DNA of 64,000 nucleotides from Streptomyces lavendofoliae (GTDB lineage: Bacteria; Actinomycetota; Actinomycetes; Streptomycetales; Streptomycetaceae): the NCBI RefSeq assembly GCF_014649735.1, contig NZ_BMTP01000001.1, forward strand, positions 62,001 to 126,000, written 5' to 3'. Below are positions 57,079-64,000 of this stretch, piece after piece. Numbering within the stretch: the first letter of the stretch is position 1; each line of letters begins with the position of its first letter. Made by a program: the position numbers and the translations under genes. Under the pieces are notes generated by a model. It did not search any database. It was given only the letters and a program-made list of their open reading frames with translations, and had not been told where the DNA came from.

Positions 57079-58104
57079 ATGGCGCGGGTGGACGTGACGG
57101 AGACGGGGAACGGCGGCGCGCGGGAGCAGCGGCGCACCGGATCCCGGGTCCGGTCGGTGCTCGACCGCTGGCGCGACGATCCCGGTGTCTGGCGCCGGGG
57201 CACGCTCCTCGCGGTGTGCGCCGTGCTCCTCGCGCTGCTGATGGTCTTCCACGCGCAGATCCCGAACAAGATCGGCAATCTGGGCAGCCTGACGGAGACG
57301 TTCCTGCCGTGGCTCGGGGTCTTCGTCCCGGTGATCGTCGTGGCCGCGGTGGTGCGGCGTTCGGCCACCGCGCTGGTCGCCGCCCTGTTGCCGGGGGTGC
57401 TCTGGCTCAACTTCTTCGGCGGGCTGGTCACCGACAAGTCGGGCGCCGGCGGCGACCTCATGGTCGTCTCGCACAACGTCAACGCTGACAACCCGGACCC
57501 CGAGGGGACGGCCCGCCGGATCGCCGGGTCGGGGGCGGACGTGGTGGCCCTGGAGGAGCTCAAGCCCGGCATGGTCCCGGTGTACGAGCGGGCGCTCGCG
57601 GACACCTACCCGTACCACTCGGTGCAGGGCACGGTGGGCCTGTGGAGCAAGCACCCGATGGGCGACAGCCGGCCCGTGGACATCCGGCTGGGCTGGACGC
57701 GGGCGATGCGGGCCACCGTCACCGCGCCGCAGGGCGAGGTCGCCGTCTACGTCGCCCACCTGCCGTCGGTGCGGGTCAAGCTGAACGCCGGGTTCACCGC
57801 CAACCAGCGTGACGACAGCGCCGACGCGCTGGGCGAGGCGATCGTCCGCGAGGACCTGGACAAGGTGATCCTGCTCGGGGACCTCAACGGCACGATGAAC
57901 GACCGGTCGCTGAACGCCGTCACCTCCCAGATGCGCTCCACGCAGGGGGCGGCCGGGGACGGCATGGGCTTCAGCTGGCCGGCCGCCTTCCCGCTGGCGC
58001 GGATCGACCAGATCATGGTGAAGGGCGTCGAGCCGGTGGCGTCGTGGACGCTTCCGGCGACGGACAGCGACCACCTGCCGATCGCGGCGCGCGTCACGCT
58101 CTGA
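57079..58104 (+). CDS. membrane-anchored endonuclease/exonuclease/phosphatase-family protein
   Basis: 341 residues from ATG 57079. Three membrane helices near the N-terminus (about 43-60, 72-92, 96-115), then an extracytoplasmic EEP domain: DLMVVSHNVNADNPDPEGTARRIAGSGADVVALEELKP (N and catalytic Glu), VYVAHLPSVRVK, KVILLGDLNGTMNDRSL (Asp, Asn), and DSDHLPIAARVTL at the end (His and Asp). All EEP residues are present, so it probably hydrolyses a phosphodiester outside the cell. Its last codons are the first unit of the tandem repeat that follows. Confidence 0.92.
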   Translation: MARVDVTETGNGGAREQRRTGSRVRSVLDRWRDDPGVWRRGTLLAVCAVLLALLMVFHAQIPNKIGNLGSLTETFLPWLGVFVPVIVVAAVVRRSATALVAALLPGVLWLNFFGGLVTDKSGAGGDLMVVSHNVNADNPDPEGTARRIAGSGADVVALEELKPGMVPVYERALADTYPYHSVQGTVGLWSKHPMGDSRPVDIRLGWTRAMRATVTAPQGEVAVYVAHLPSVRVKLNAGFTANQRDDSADALGEAIVREDLDKVILLGDLNGTMNDRSLNAVTSQMRSTQGAAGDGMGFSWPAAFPLARIDQIMVKGVEPVASWTLPATDSDHLPIAARVTL

Positions 58105-58194
58105 CCGGACCGGCGCGCGTCGCGCTCCGACCCCGGACCGGCGCGCGTCACGCTCCGGCCCGGACCGGCGCGCGTCACGCTCCGGCCCCCGGTT
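58086..58194. repeat. tandem repeat of ~27 bp, four copies
   Basis: GGCGCGCGTCACGCTC begins at 58086, 58112, 58140 and 58167 (spacings 26, 28, 27) with the linker CGGACC between. Copy 1 encodes the last residues and stop (CTCTGA) of the upstream gene; in the other copies the matching bases read CTCCGA or CTCCGG. Copy 2 has one change (GCGCTC). Confidence 0.85.
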
Positions 58195-58298
58195 CCGACA
58201 CGGGGCGGCAATTCTCCGTTCACTCCGGGGAACAAGCGACGTGAGACCCTTTGTTCCGATAGGGAACTTAACCTCGCGTTCGTGAAAGGCACTGCCCC

Positions 58299-59525
58299 AT
58301 GCCCCTGGCGTTGCTCGCCCTGGCCATAGCCGCCTTCGGCATCGGCACCACCGAGTTCGTGATGATGGGCCTGCTGCCCAACGTCGCGGACGACCTGCAC
58401 ACCTCCGTCCCCACCGCCGGGTACCTGGTCTCGGCGTACGCGATCGGCGTCGTCGTCGGCGCCCCGCTGCTCACCGCCCTCGGCTCCCGCGTCCCGCGGA
58501 AGCGGATGCTCCTGCTGCTGATGGCGCTCTTCACCGTCGGCAACCTCGCCTCCGCCCTCGCGCCCGGCTTCGGCACCCTCGTCGCCGCGCGCGTCCTGGC
58601 CGGACTGCCGCACGGCGCGTTCTTCGGCGTCGGCGCGGTCGTCGCCGCCCGCCTGGTGCGCGAGGGCAGGCAGGCGCGCGCGGTCGCCACGATGTTCCTC
58701 GGCCTGACCGTCGCCAACATCGTGGGCGTCCCCGCCGCGACCCTGCTCGGCCAGCACCTCGGCTGGCGCGCCACCTTCCTGGTGGTCACGGCGATCGGCC
58801 TGGCCGCCATGGCCGCGCTCGCCCGGCTCGTCCCGTACGTGCCCCTCGACGGGCGCCAAAGCCTCGGCCGCGAGCTGCGGGCGCTGGGCGACCGGCAGGT
58901 GCTGCTCGGACTGCTGACGGCCGTCTTCGGCTTCGCCGGCGTCTTCGCCGTCTACGCGTACCTCGCCTCGATGACCACCGAGGTGATGGGCTTCGGCGAG
59001 TCGGCCGTCACTCTGGTCCTCGCCCTCTTCGGTATCGGGATGACCCTCGGCGCCCTGGTCGCGGGCCCGCTCACGGACCGGGCGCTGCGGCCCACGCTGT
59101 ACGGGTCGCTCGCCGCGCTCGCGCTCGTCCTGGTCGCGTTCCGCCTCACCATGCACGTGCAGTGGGCCGCCCTGGTCCTGGTGGTCCTGCTCGGCGCGGT
59201 CGGCTTCATGACCACCACCCCGCTCCAGATGCTGGTCATGGAGAAGGCCCGGCACGCCCCCACCCTGGCCTCCGCCTCCAACCACTCGGCGTTCAACCTC
59301 GCCAACGCGGGCGGCGCCTGGCTCGGCGGCGCGGCCATCGCCGCCGGCCAAGGCTGGACCTCGCCGACGCTGGTCGGCGCGGCCCTGGCGGTGGTGGGCC
59401 TGGCGGTCGCCGTCACGGCCGGGCTCCTGGACCGTACGCCGAAGGGGGCCTCCCGGGTCGTCGCGGGAAGCCCCCTCACCGGGCGGAGCGTCAGTTCGCC
59501 GTCGTCTCGCGCCAGCGGTTCGTGA
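58299..59525 (+). CDS. MFS transporter, DHA1 family (AraJ-like)
   Basis: 408 residues from ATG 58299. Twelve helices; LALLALAIAAFGIGTTEFVMMGLLPNVADDL opens like AraJ/PbuE-type DHA1 exporters (G.TEFV..GLLP..A), followed by motif A-like VPRKRMLLLLMALFTVGN and GLPHGAFFGVGAVVAARLV. It predicts proton-coupled export of small polar molecules, sugars, purines or drugs. The extreme C-terminus (about the last 12 codons) overlaps the nadE gene tail-to-tail by 35 bp. Upstream is a noncoding repeat array. Confidence 0.9.
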   Translation: MPLALLALAIAAFGIGTTEFVMMGLLPNVADDLHTSVPTAGYLVSAYAIGVVVGAPLLTALGSRVPRKRMLLLLMALFTVGNLASALAPGFGTLVAARVLAGLPHGAFFGVGAVVAARLVREGRQARAVATMFLGLTVANIVGVPAATLLGQHLGWRATFLVVTAIGLAAMAALARLVPYVPLDGRQSLGRELRALGDRQVLLGLLTAVFGFAGVFAVYAYLASMTTEVMGFGESAVTLVLALFGIGMTLGALVAGPLTDRALRPTLYGSLAALALVLVAFRLTMHVQWAALVLVVLLGAVGFMTTTPLQMLVMEKARHAPTLASASNHSAFNLANAGGAWLGGAAIAAGQGWTSPTLVGAALAVVGLAVAVTAGLLDRTPKGASRVVAGSPLTGRSVSSPSSRASGS

Positions 59526-61251
59526 TCGGCAGGCGCCGGTCCTTGCCGAAGCCCTTGGCCGAGATCTTGGTGCCCGGCGGGTACTGGCGCCGCTTGTACT
59601 CCGCCGTGTCCACCAGCCGCAGCGTCCGCGTCACCAGCTCGTCGTCGAAGCCGGCGGCGACGATCGCGTCCTTGCCCTGGTCGCGGTCGACGTACAGCTC
59701 CAGGATCCGGTCCAGGACGTCGTAGTCCGGCAGCGAGTCGGTGTCGACCTGGCCGGGGCGCAGCTCGGCGCTCGGCGGCTTGGAGATGGAGCTCTCCGGG
59801 ATCGGCGGGGTCTGGCCCCGCTCCCCGGCCGCCCGGTTGCGCCAGCGCGCGAGGCGGAAGACCGTCGTCTTGTACACGTCCTTGATCGGCCCGTACGCGC
59901 CGACCGAGTCGCCGTACAGCGTCGAGTAGCCCACCGCCAGCTCGGACTTGTTGCCCGGCGCCAGCACGATGTGGCCCTCCTGGTTGGAGATCGCCATCAG
60001 CATCGTGCCGCGCAGCCGCGACTGGAGGTTCTCCTCCGCGAGCCCCGTCAGACCGAGCGAGCCCATGTACGCGTCGAACATCGGCTCGATCGGCACGGTG
60101 CGGAAGTTCAGGCCCGTGCGGCGGGCCAGCTCCGCCGCGTCGCCCTTGGAGTGGTCGGAGCTGTACTTCGAGGGCATCGACACGCCGTACACGTTCTGCG
60201 CGCCCAGCGCGTCGCAGGCGATCGCCGCGACCAGCGCCGAGTCGATGCCGCCGGACAGACCGATCAGCACCGAGCGGAAACCGTTCTTCGCGGCGTACGC
60301 GCGAAGGCCCACCACCAGCGCGGTGTAGACCTCCTCGTCGTCGTCCAGCCGCTCCGCGTACCCCCCGGTCAGCTCCGGCTCGTACGCCGGCAGCGGCTCC
60401 TCGGACAGGACCACCCGCTGGATGGTCAGCCCGTCGTCCACCACGCCGGTCGGCGCGTCGGCGGAGGCGGCCGGCAGGTCGAGGTCCAGCACCACGCTGC
60501 CCTCGGCGAACTGCGGCGCCCGCGCGACGACCTCGCCGTCCTTGTCCACCACGATCGAGTCGCCGTCGAAGACCAGCTCGTCCTGACCGCCGATCATCGC
60601 CAGGTACGCGAGGGTGCACCCGGCCTCCTGGGCGCGCTTGCGCACCAGCTCCAGGCGGACGTCGTCCTTGTTCCGCTCGTACGGCGAGGCGTTGATCGAC
60701 ACCAGCAGACCGGCGTGCGCGCTGCGGGCGGCCGGGACGCGACCGCCCTCCTGCCACAGGTCCTCGCAGATGGCGAGCGCGACGTCGACCCCGCGGACCC
60801 GGACGACCGGCAGCGTGTCACCGGGCACGAAGTACCGGAACTCGTCGAAGACCCCGTAGTTCGGCAGGTGGTGCTTGGCGAACGTCAGCACCACCTCACC
60901 GCCGTACAGCACCGCGGCGGCGTTCCGCGGCGCGCCGGCGGGCTGGCCGTACCGGGGCTGGGCCTTCTCCGAGCGGTCCAGGTAGCCGACGATCACCGGG
61001 AGCTCCCCGAAGCCCTCCTCGGCGAGCCGCGCGGCCAGCGCCCGCAGCGCGGCGCGGGACGCCTCGACGAAGGACGACCGCAGGGCCAGGTCCTCGACGG
61101 GGTAGCCGGTCAGCACCATCTCGGGGAACGCGACCAGGTGCGCTCCCTGCTCGGCGGAGTGCCGGGTCCAGTGGACGACCGCCTCGGCGTTCGCGGCGAG
61201 ATCGCCGACGGTCGAGTCGATCTGATTCAGGGCGAGACGTAGTTGAGGCAC
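59491..61251 (-). CDS. nadE: glutamine-dependent NAD+ synthetase
   Basis: 586 residues from GTG 61251 (PQLRLALNQIDSTVGDL); the long frame continuing upstream is a shadow of the divergent hydrolase gene. N-terminal nitrilase-type glutaminase: FPEMVLTGYP (Glu), FAKHHLPNYGVFDE (Lys), DVALAICEDLWQEGG (Cys nucleophile). C-terminal synthetase: SVLIGLSGGIDSALVAAIACDALG (SGG-D-S ATP loop), PSKYSSDHSKGDA, GNKSELAVGYSTLYGDSVGAYGPIKDVYKT. It amidates NaAD+ to NAD+ using glutamine ammonia via an internal channel. Essential cofactor enzyme. Confidence 0.97.
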   Translation of the reverse strand: MPQLRLALNQIDSTVGDLAANAEAVVHWTRHSAEQGAHLVAFPEMVLTGYPVEDLALRSSFVEASRAALRALAARLAEEGFGELPVIVGYLDRSEKAQPRYGQPAGAPRNAAAVLYGGEVVLTFAKHHLPNYGVFDEFRYFVPGDTLPVVRVRGVDVALAICEDLWQEGGRVPAARSAHAGLLVSINASPYERNKDDVRLELVRKRAQEAGCTLAYLAMIGGQDELVFDGDSIVVDKDGEVVARAPQFAEGSVVLDLDLPAASADAPTGVVDDGLTIQRVVLSEEPLPAYEPELTGGYAERLDDDEEVYTALVVGLRAYAAKNGFRSVLIGLSGGIDSALVAAIACDALGAQNVYGVSMPSKYSSDHSKGDAAELARRTGLNFRTVPIEPMFDAYMGSLGLTGLAEENLQSRLRGTMLMAISNQEGHIVLAPGNKSELAVGYSTLYGDSVGAYGPIKDVYKTTVFRLARWRNRAAGERGQTPPIPESSISKPPSAELRPGQVDTDSLPDYDVLDRILELYVDRDQGKDAIVAAGFDDELVTRTLRLVDTAEYKRRQYPPGTKISAKGFGKDRRLPITNRWRETTAN

Positions 61252-61356
61252 CCGGCCAGTGTAATCGTCAGAGCGACGCGATGCCCCTGAGGGTGTGCCG
61301 CACACCCGGCGTGACAGGCTGGCGCCCGGAGCACCGGACCGGCGAGGGGGACACCG

Positions 61357-62193
61357 ATGGGCTGCGCGCGGCCGGAGTTCGTACGCGTCGGGGCCGTGCC
61401 CCACCATGTGGTCGTCGAGGGCGCCGGCCCGGTCTGCGTGCTCAGCGCCGGGCTCGCCATGAGCTGGTTCGACTGGAACCCCGTCGTCCCCCTGCTGGCC
61501 CCCCACCGCACGGTCGTCCGCTTCGACCGGCCAGGCCACGGCCTGAGCGGTCCCGCCGCCGCGGCGCCGACCGCGGCCGGCGAGGCGCACCGGATCGCCG
61601 GCCTCCTCGACGCGCTCGGGCTCCCGGGGCCCGCGACCGTCGTCGGCCACTCCATCGCCGCGTTCCACGCCGAGGCGTTCGCCCGGCTCCACCCCGGGCG
61701 CACCGCCGGTGTCGTCCTGGTCGACGCATCCGTCGAGGAGCGCGCCCGGGTGCCCGCCGCCCCCGCCGTCCGCACCGCCCTCGCGCACGCCGCCGCCACC
61801 GCGCTCTCGGCCACCGGGGCGCCCGCCGCGCTCGGTCCGCCCACCCGGCGCGCCGCCGTCCGCCTCCTGCGCCCGGGCCGCGCCCCGGACCCCGCCCCCG
61901 CCGCGCTGGTGCGCCGCTGCTACGCGACCTCCCGGGTGCTGCGGGGCGCCCTGCTGGAGAACGCCCACTACCGGGCCGTCGCCGCCGGGCTCCTCGCCCT
62001 GCGCGCGGTCCGGCCCCTCCCGCCGGGCGCCCCGGTCACCGTGCTCGCCGCGCCCGCGTCGCCGCGGTGGACGGCCCGCCAGCGGGCCCTCGCCGGCCTG
62101 CTCGGCGGCCGGTTCCGCTCCGTCCCCGGCACGGGCCACCTGATGATGCTGGACGCCCCGGAGGTCCTCGCCGCCGAGATCCTCGCCCAGTAG
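61357..62193 (+). CDS. alpha/beta hydrolase
   Basis: 278 residues from ATG 61357. VVVEGAGPVCVLSAGLAMSWFDWNPVVPLLAPHRTVVRFDRPGHGLSG, then nucleophile elbow VVGHSIAAFHAEAFARLHPG (G-H-S-I-A), VVLVDASVEER and GTGHLMMLDAPEVLAAEIL with the catalytic His. The oxyanion region is SAGLAMSWFDW. Small-molecule esterase or lipase-like; substrate unknown. There is no signal peptide. It is divergent from nadE. Confidence 0.88.
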   Translation: MGCARPEFVRVGAVPHHVVVEGAGPVCVLSAGLAMSWFDWNPVVPLLAPHRTVVRFDRPGHGLSGPAAAAPTAAGEAHRIAGLLDALGLPGPATVVGHSIAAFHAEAFARLHPGRTAGVVLVDASVEERARVPAAPAVRTALAHAAATALSATGAPAALGPPTRRAAVRLLRPGRAPDPAPAALVRRCYATSRVLRGALLENAHYRAVAAGLLALRAVRPLPPGAPVTVLAAPASPRWTARQRALAGLLGGRFRSVPGTGHLMMLDAPEVLAAEILAQ

Positions 62194-62235
62194 CCCCGCC
62201 CGCGGGCGCGCGGGACCCGGCGCACGGGACGTGGG

Positions 62236-62269
62236 AGGGGCGCGACGCGCAGAAACGCGTCACGCCCCT
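62236..62269 (-). terminator. terminator hairpin after the CBS gene
   Basis: Stem GGGGCGCGACGCG (62237-62249) with 62256-62268, one C/A mismatch, loop CAGAAA. It lies 24 bp past the stop of the minus-strand CBS gene. Confidence 0.7.
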
Positions 62270-62292
62270 GGCACACCGGGAGGGAACCCGGG

Positions 62293-62715
62293 TCAGCGCC
62301 GGTGCTCGTAGACCTTCTCCGCCCAGCCGGCGACCTGCGCGTCCGACAGGTGGCGGGCCAGGTCGGCCTCGCTGATCATGCCCACCAGCCGCTTGTTCTC
62401 GATGACCGGGATCCGGCGGATCCGGTGGTTCTTCATCTCGCGCAGCACGTCCTCCACGTCCGCGTTCGCCTCGATCCAGCGCGGCGTGCCCTTCGCCATG
62501 TCACCCGCCGTGACCCGCGAGGGGTCGTGGCCCTGGGCCACACAGCCGACGACGATGTCGCGGTCGGTGAGGATGCCGCAGAGCCGCTCGTTCTCGTCCG
62601 CGATGGGCAGCGCGCCCACATCGAGGTCGCGCATCATCTGCGCGGCCCGGTCGAGGGTCTCGTGTGCGGGGAGCCACTCGGCTCCGGGGTGCATGATGTC
62701 CTTGGCGGTGGTCAT
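62293..62715 (-). CDS. CBS-domain pair protein (Hrp1-like)
   Basis: 140 residues from ATG 62715. Two CBS domains: IMHPGAEWLPAHETLDRAAQMMRDLDVGALPIADENERLCGILTDRDIVVGCVAQG (about residues 7-62) and GTPRWIEANADVEDVLREMKNHRIRRIPVIENKRLVGMISEADLARHL (76-124). Hypoxic-response protein 1 of mycobacteria is the same two-CBS layout. Such modules bind adenosyl ligands (AMP, ATP, SAM) and regulate other proteins. Cytosolic, unknown partner. Strong terminator hairpin follows. Confidence 0.88.
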   Translation of the reverse strand: MTTAKDIMHPGAEWLPAHETLDRAAQMMRDLDVGALPIADENERLCGILTDRDIVVGCVAQGHDPSRVTAGDMAKGTPRWIEANADVEDVLREMKNHRIRRIPVIENKRLVGMISEADLARHLSDAQVAGWAEKVYEHRR

Positions 62716-62904
62716 GGGGTTCGTTGCCTCCGGAAAACGCCATAGAGCGCCGTACGTCGGTCCCCGAGCGCCTCCATTCTCATCGCGCCCCCGCCACCCC
62801 GCGACCGCTGGGCCGCCGTCCGGCCCCGGCGCCGCCGGACGGGCCGCCCCGGCGCGCCGTCCCGGACGGGCCGCCCGGCGCCGCGGGCCGCCCGCCCGGG
62901 ACGA

Positions 62905-62941
62905 CGTACGGCCGCCCCGGGCGTCCCGGGGCGGCCGTACG
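62905..62941 (-). terminator. terminator hairpin after the DUF305 gene
   Basis: 17-bp perfect stem, CGTACGGCCGCCCCGGG (62905-62921) with 62925-62941, and a 3-nt loop. It is 17 bp past the DUF305 stop. Confidence 0.8.
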
Positions 62942-62957
62942 GCACGGGCGGCGGCCC

Positions 62958-63590
62958 CTACGGCGTGGCGCCGCGCGCCTTCAGCAGGTCGGCCATCAGC
63001 AGGATCTCCGACTCCTGGGCGTCGACCATCCCCTGCGCCAGGTCCCGCTCCACGCCGGGCCGGCACGCGTCGACGCAGCCACGCGCCATGTGCACCCCGC
63101 CCTTGTGGTGCTCGGTCATCAGCCGCAGGTACAGGATCTCCGCCTGCCTGCCGGTCGCCGCCCGCAGCCGGTCCAGCTCGGCCGCCGTGGCCATGCCCGG
63201 CATCAGAGCCCCGGAGTGACCCGAGCCGTGGGACGGCATGCCCATCCAGGCCATCGGCTCGACGCCCGGCGCCACCTTCGGCAGCCCCCACATGTCGAGC
63301 CAGCCCAGCATCATGCCGCGCTGGTTCGCCTGGGTGTTGGCGATGTCGTACGCCAGCCGGCGCACCTCCTCGTCCTTCGTGCGGTCCCGCACGATGAACG
63401 ACATCTCCACCGCCTGCTGGTGGTGCACCGACATGTCCCGCGCGAACCCGGCGTCCGCCGAGTCCGCCGCCGGCGCGGCGGTGGTGTCACCGGCCGCCTT
63501 CCCGGGCCCCGCCGACGCGACCGTCGCCGCACCGGCGAAGAGCAGCGCGAGCACCACCGCGGTGACCGCCGCCCACTGCGTACGCGTCAC
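62958..63590 (-). CDS. DUF305 family secreted protein
   Basis: 210 residues from GTG 63590, overlapping the upstream stop (GTGA). Signal segment (AVTAVVLALLFAGAATVASAGPG), then two helical copies of the DUF305 plan: DAGFARDMSVHHQQAVEMSFIVRDR (H-H-Q-Q-A) and AEILYLRLMTEHHKGGVHMARGCV (E-H-H-K-G), with WMGMPSHGSGHSG between. The His/Met pairs could bind copper or other soft metal. Often found beside DUF3105 genes as here; outside the membrane. Coupled to the DUF3105 gene. Confidence 0.9.
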   Translation of the reverse strand: MTRTQWAAVTAVVLALLFAGAATVASAGPGKAAGDTTAAPAADSADAGFARDMSVHHQQAVEMSFIVRDRTKDEEVRRLAYDIANTQANQRGMMLGWLDMWGLPKVAPGVEPMAWMGMPSHGSGHSGALMPGMATAAELDRLRAATGRQAEILYLRLMTEHHKGGVHMARGCVDACRPGVERDLAQGMVDAQESEILLMADLLKARGATP

Positions 63591-64000
63591 TGCGGGTCCA
63601 GCCCGTTGGTGCACGCCGCCCCCGGCTCGGGCGTCTGCGGGCCCTGCACGTACTTGCTGAAGAAGGCGTCCACCCGCGGGTCGTCGGCCCCGTCGACGGT
63701 GACCTGCTTGCCCCACGCGCTCAGCATGATCGCGCCCGCCTGCTCCTTGACCGGGCTCATGAAGGAGTACGAGGTCTTGCCTACCTTCTCCTCCAGCTTC
63801 TTCACGTCACCGGCGGGCGCCTTGTCGTTGTACGTCACCCACACCGCGCCGTGCTCCAGCGAGTGCACGGCGTTCCGCTCGGGAACGGGCTTCTTGTAGA
63901 CGTCCCGGTCGCAGTTCAGCCACACCTGGTCGTGGTCGCCGCCGACCGGGGGCTTCATCGGGTACGTCACGGGCTTGGTGACGTGGTTGCGGCCCAGCTT
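63587..64000 (-). CDS. DUF3105 family protein, C-terminal part
   Basis: The frame enters at the right edge (KLGRNHVTKPVTYPMKPPVGGDHD) and ends at 63587; the start lies outside. NCDRDVYKKPVPERNAVHSLEHGAVWVTYNDKAPAGDVKKLEEKVG is the DUF3105 core (LEHGAVWV.Y), followed by SAWGKQVTVDGADDPRVDAFFSKYVQG, and a Cys near the end (ACTNG). It may bind a metal by its His residues. First or upstream gene of the pair with DUF305; its signal anchor would lie beyond position 64000. Confidence 0.88.
   Translation of the reverse strand, partial: KLGRNHVTKPVTYPMKPPVGGDHDQVWLNCDRDVYKKPVPERNAVHSLEHGAVWVTYNDKAPAGDVKKLEEKVGKTSYSFMSPVKEQAGAIMLSAWGKQVTVDGADDPRVDAFFSKYVQGPQTPEPGAACTNGLDPQ

Noticed and set aside
61252..62139. 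N-terminal extension of NAD synthetase by nearly 300 residues
   Set aside because: The extension is antisense to the hydrolase gene and lacks any family motif; the nitrilase domain starts at the GTG at 61251.
1..64000. tRNA, rRNA, CRISPR arrays, complete insertion sequences, prophage or integrase attachment sites
   Set aside because: No cloverleaf with GGTTCRA-type arms, no spacer-repeat arrays, no transposase or integrase reading frames were seen. The only mobile-looking item is the 67-bp inverted repeat.

Overview
The window reads as a piece of chromosome from a high-GC actinomycete, almost certainly Streptomyces. GC is extreme and third codon positions are nearly all G or C. GTG starts and 4-bp GTGA/ATGA gene overlaps are frequent. 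Diagnostic gene sets include the actinobacterial Nif3 / zinc-ribbon / RNase H-phosphatase trio, an AfsR-type SARP, a DUF6243 small protein, an F420 reductase and a type A RNase P RNA. About 72 protein genes and one RNA gene (rnpB) can be supported. There is no prophage, complete insertion sequence, tRNA, rRNA or CRISPR array, and the layout is that of conserved core chromosome.

Left part (1-9.7 kb): the start of a GNAT acetyltransferase, a tandem pair of related unknown proteins, an O-methyltransferase and a secreted lytic transglycosylase. These are followed by a five-gene minus-strand operon (9027 down to 3431). A cobalamin riboswitch in its leader precedes a secreted, membrane-anchored alpha/alpha-toroid protein, a second secreted anchored protein, and the T, fused A-A and S parts of an ECF transporter. 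All four junctions overlap by 4 bp. I read this as a vitamin B12 capture and uptake system with a transcobalamin-like extracellular partner.

Middle-left (9.7-22.6 kb): a lipoprotein, then a KstR-like TetR gene divergent from a coupled glycosyltransferase / methyltransferase / toroid-protein operon. A sequence matching the published KstR half-site pattern lies between them. Next come an AMIN-like secreted protein, a 67-bp inverted repeat, small and cell-wall proteins (amidase), a methyltransferase, a DHA2-type MFS exporter and a TolB-like protein.

Centre (22.7-36 kb): the nif3 / zinc ribbon / RNase H operon (the second gene apparently starts at CTG), KDPG aldolase, YaaA, an RNB ribonuclease, a MerR regulator with its own operator-promoter, rnpB, a DUF1304 protein, a SnoaL-like protein, an SDR enzyme, a Tat-exported PhoD phosphatase and a Gfo/Idh/MocA oxidoreductase.

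Right (36-64 kb): Bcr/CflA-type MFS, lipoproteins, an Rsm22-type methyltransferase, dimethylargininase behind a large leader hairpin, a TetR/DUF6243 pair sharing a double palindrome, a stand-alone prim-pol protein, PhzF-like protein, heme oxygenase, methionine aminopeptidase, NADPH:F420 reductase, site-2 protease, a 1149-residue SARP-NB-ARC-TPR regulator facing a DrrAB-like exporter, cupin, PanB, a membrane-anchored endonuclease/exonuclease/phosphatase, MFS, NAD synthetase, hydrolase, CBS protein, DUF305 and the end of a DUF3105 protein.

Recurring architectural themes are short tail-to-tail overlaps between convergent genes (five cases), -10 hexamers 6-7 nt upstream of start codons (likely leaderless mRNAs), and strong GC hairpins at operon ends. 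All functions are inferred from sequence reading; no searches were run.
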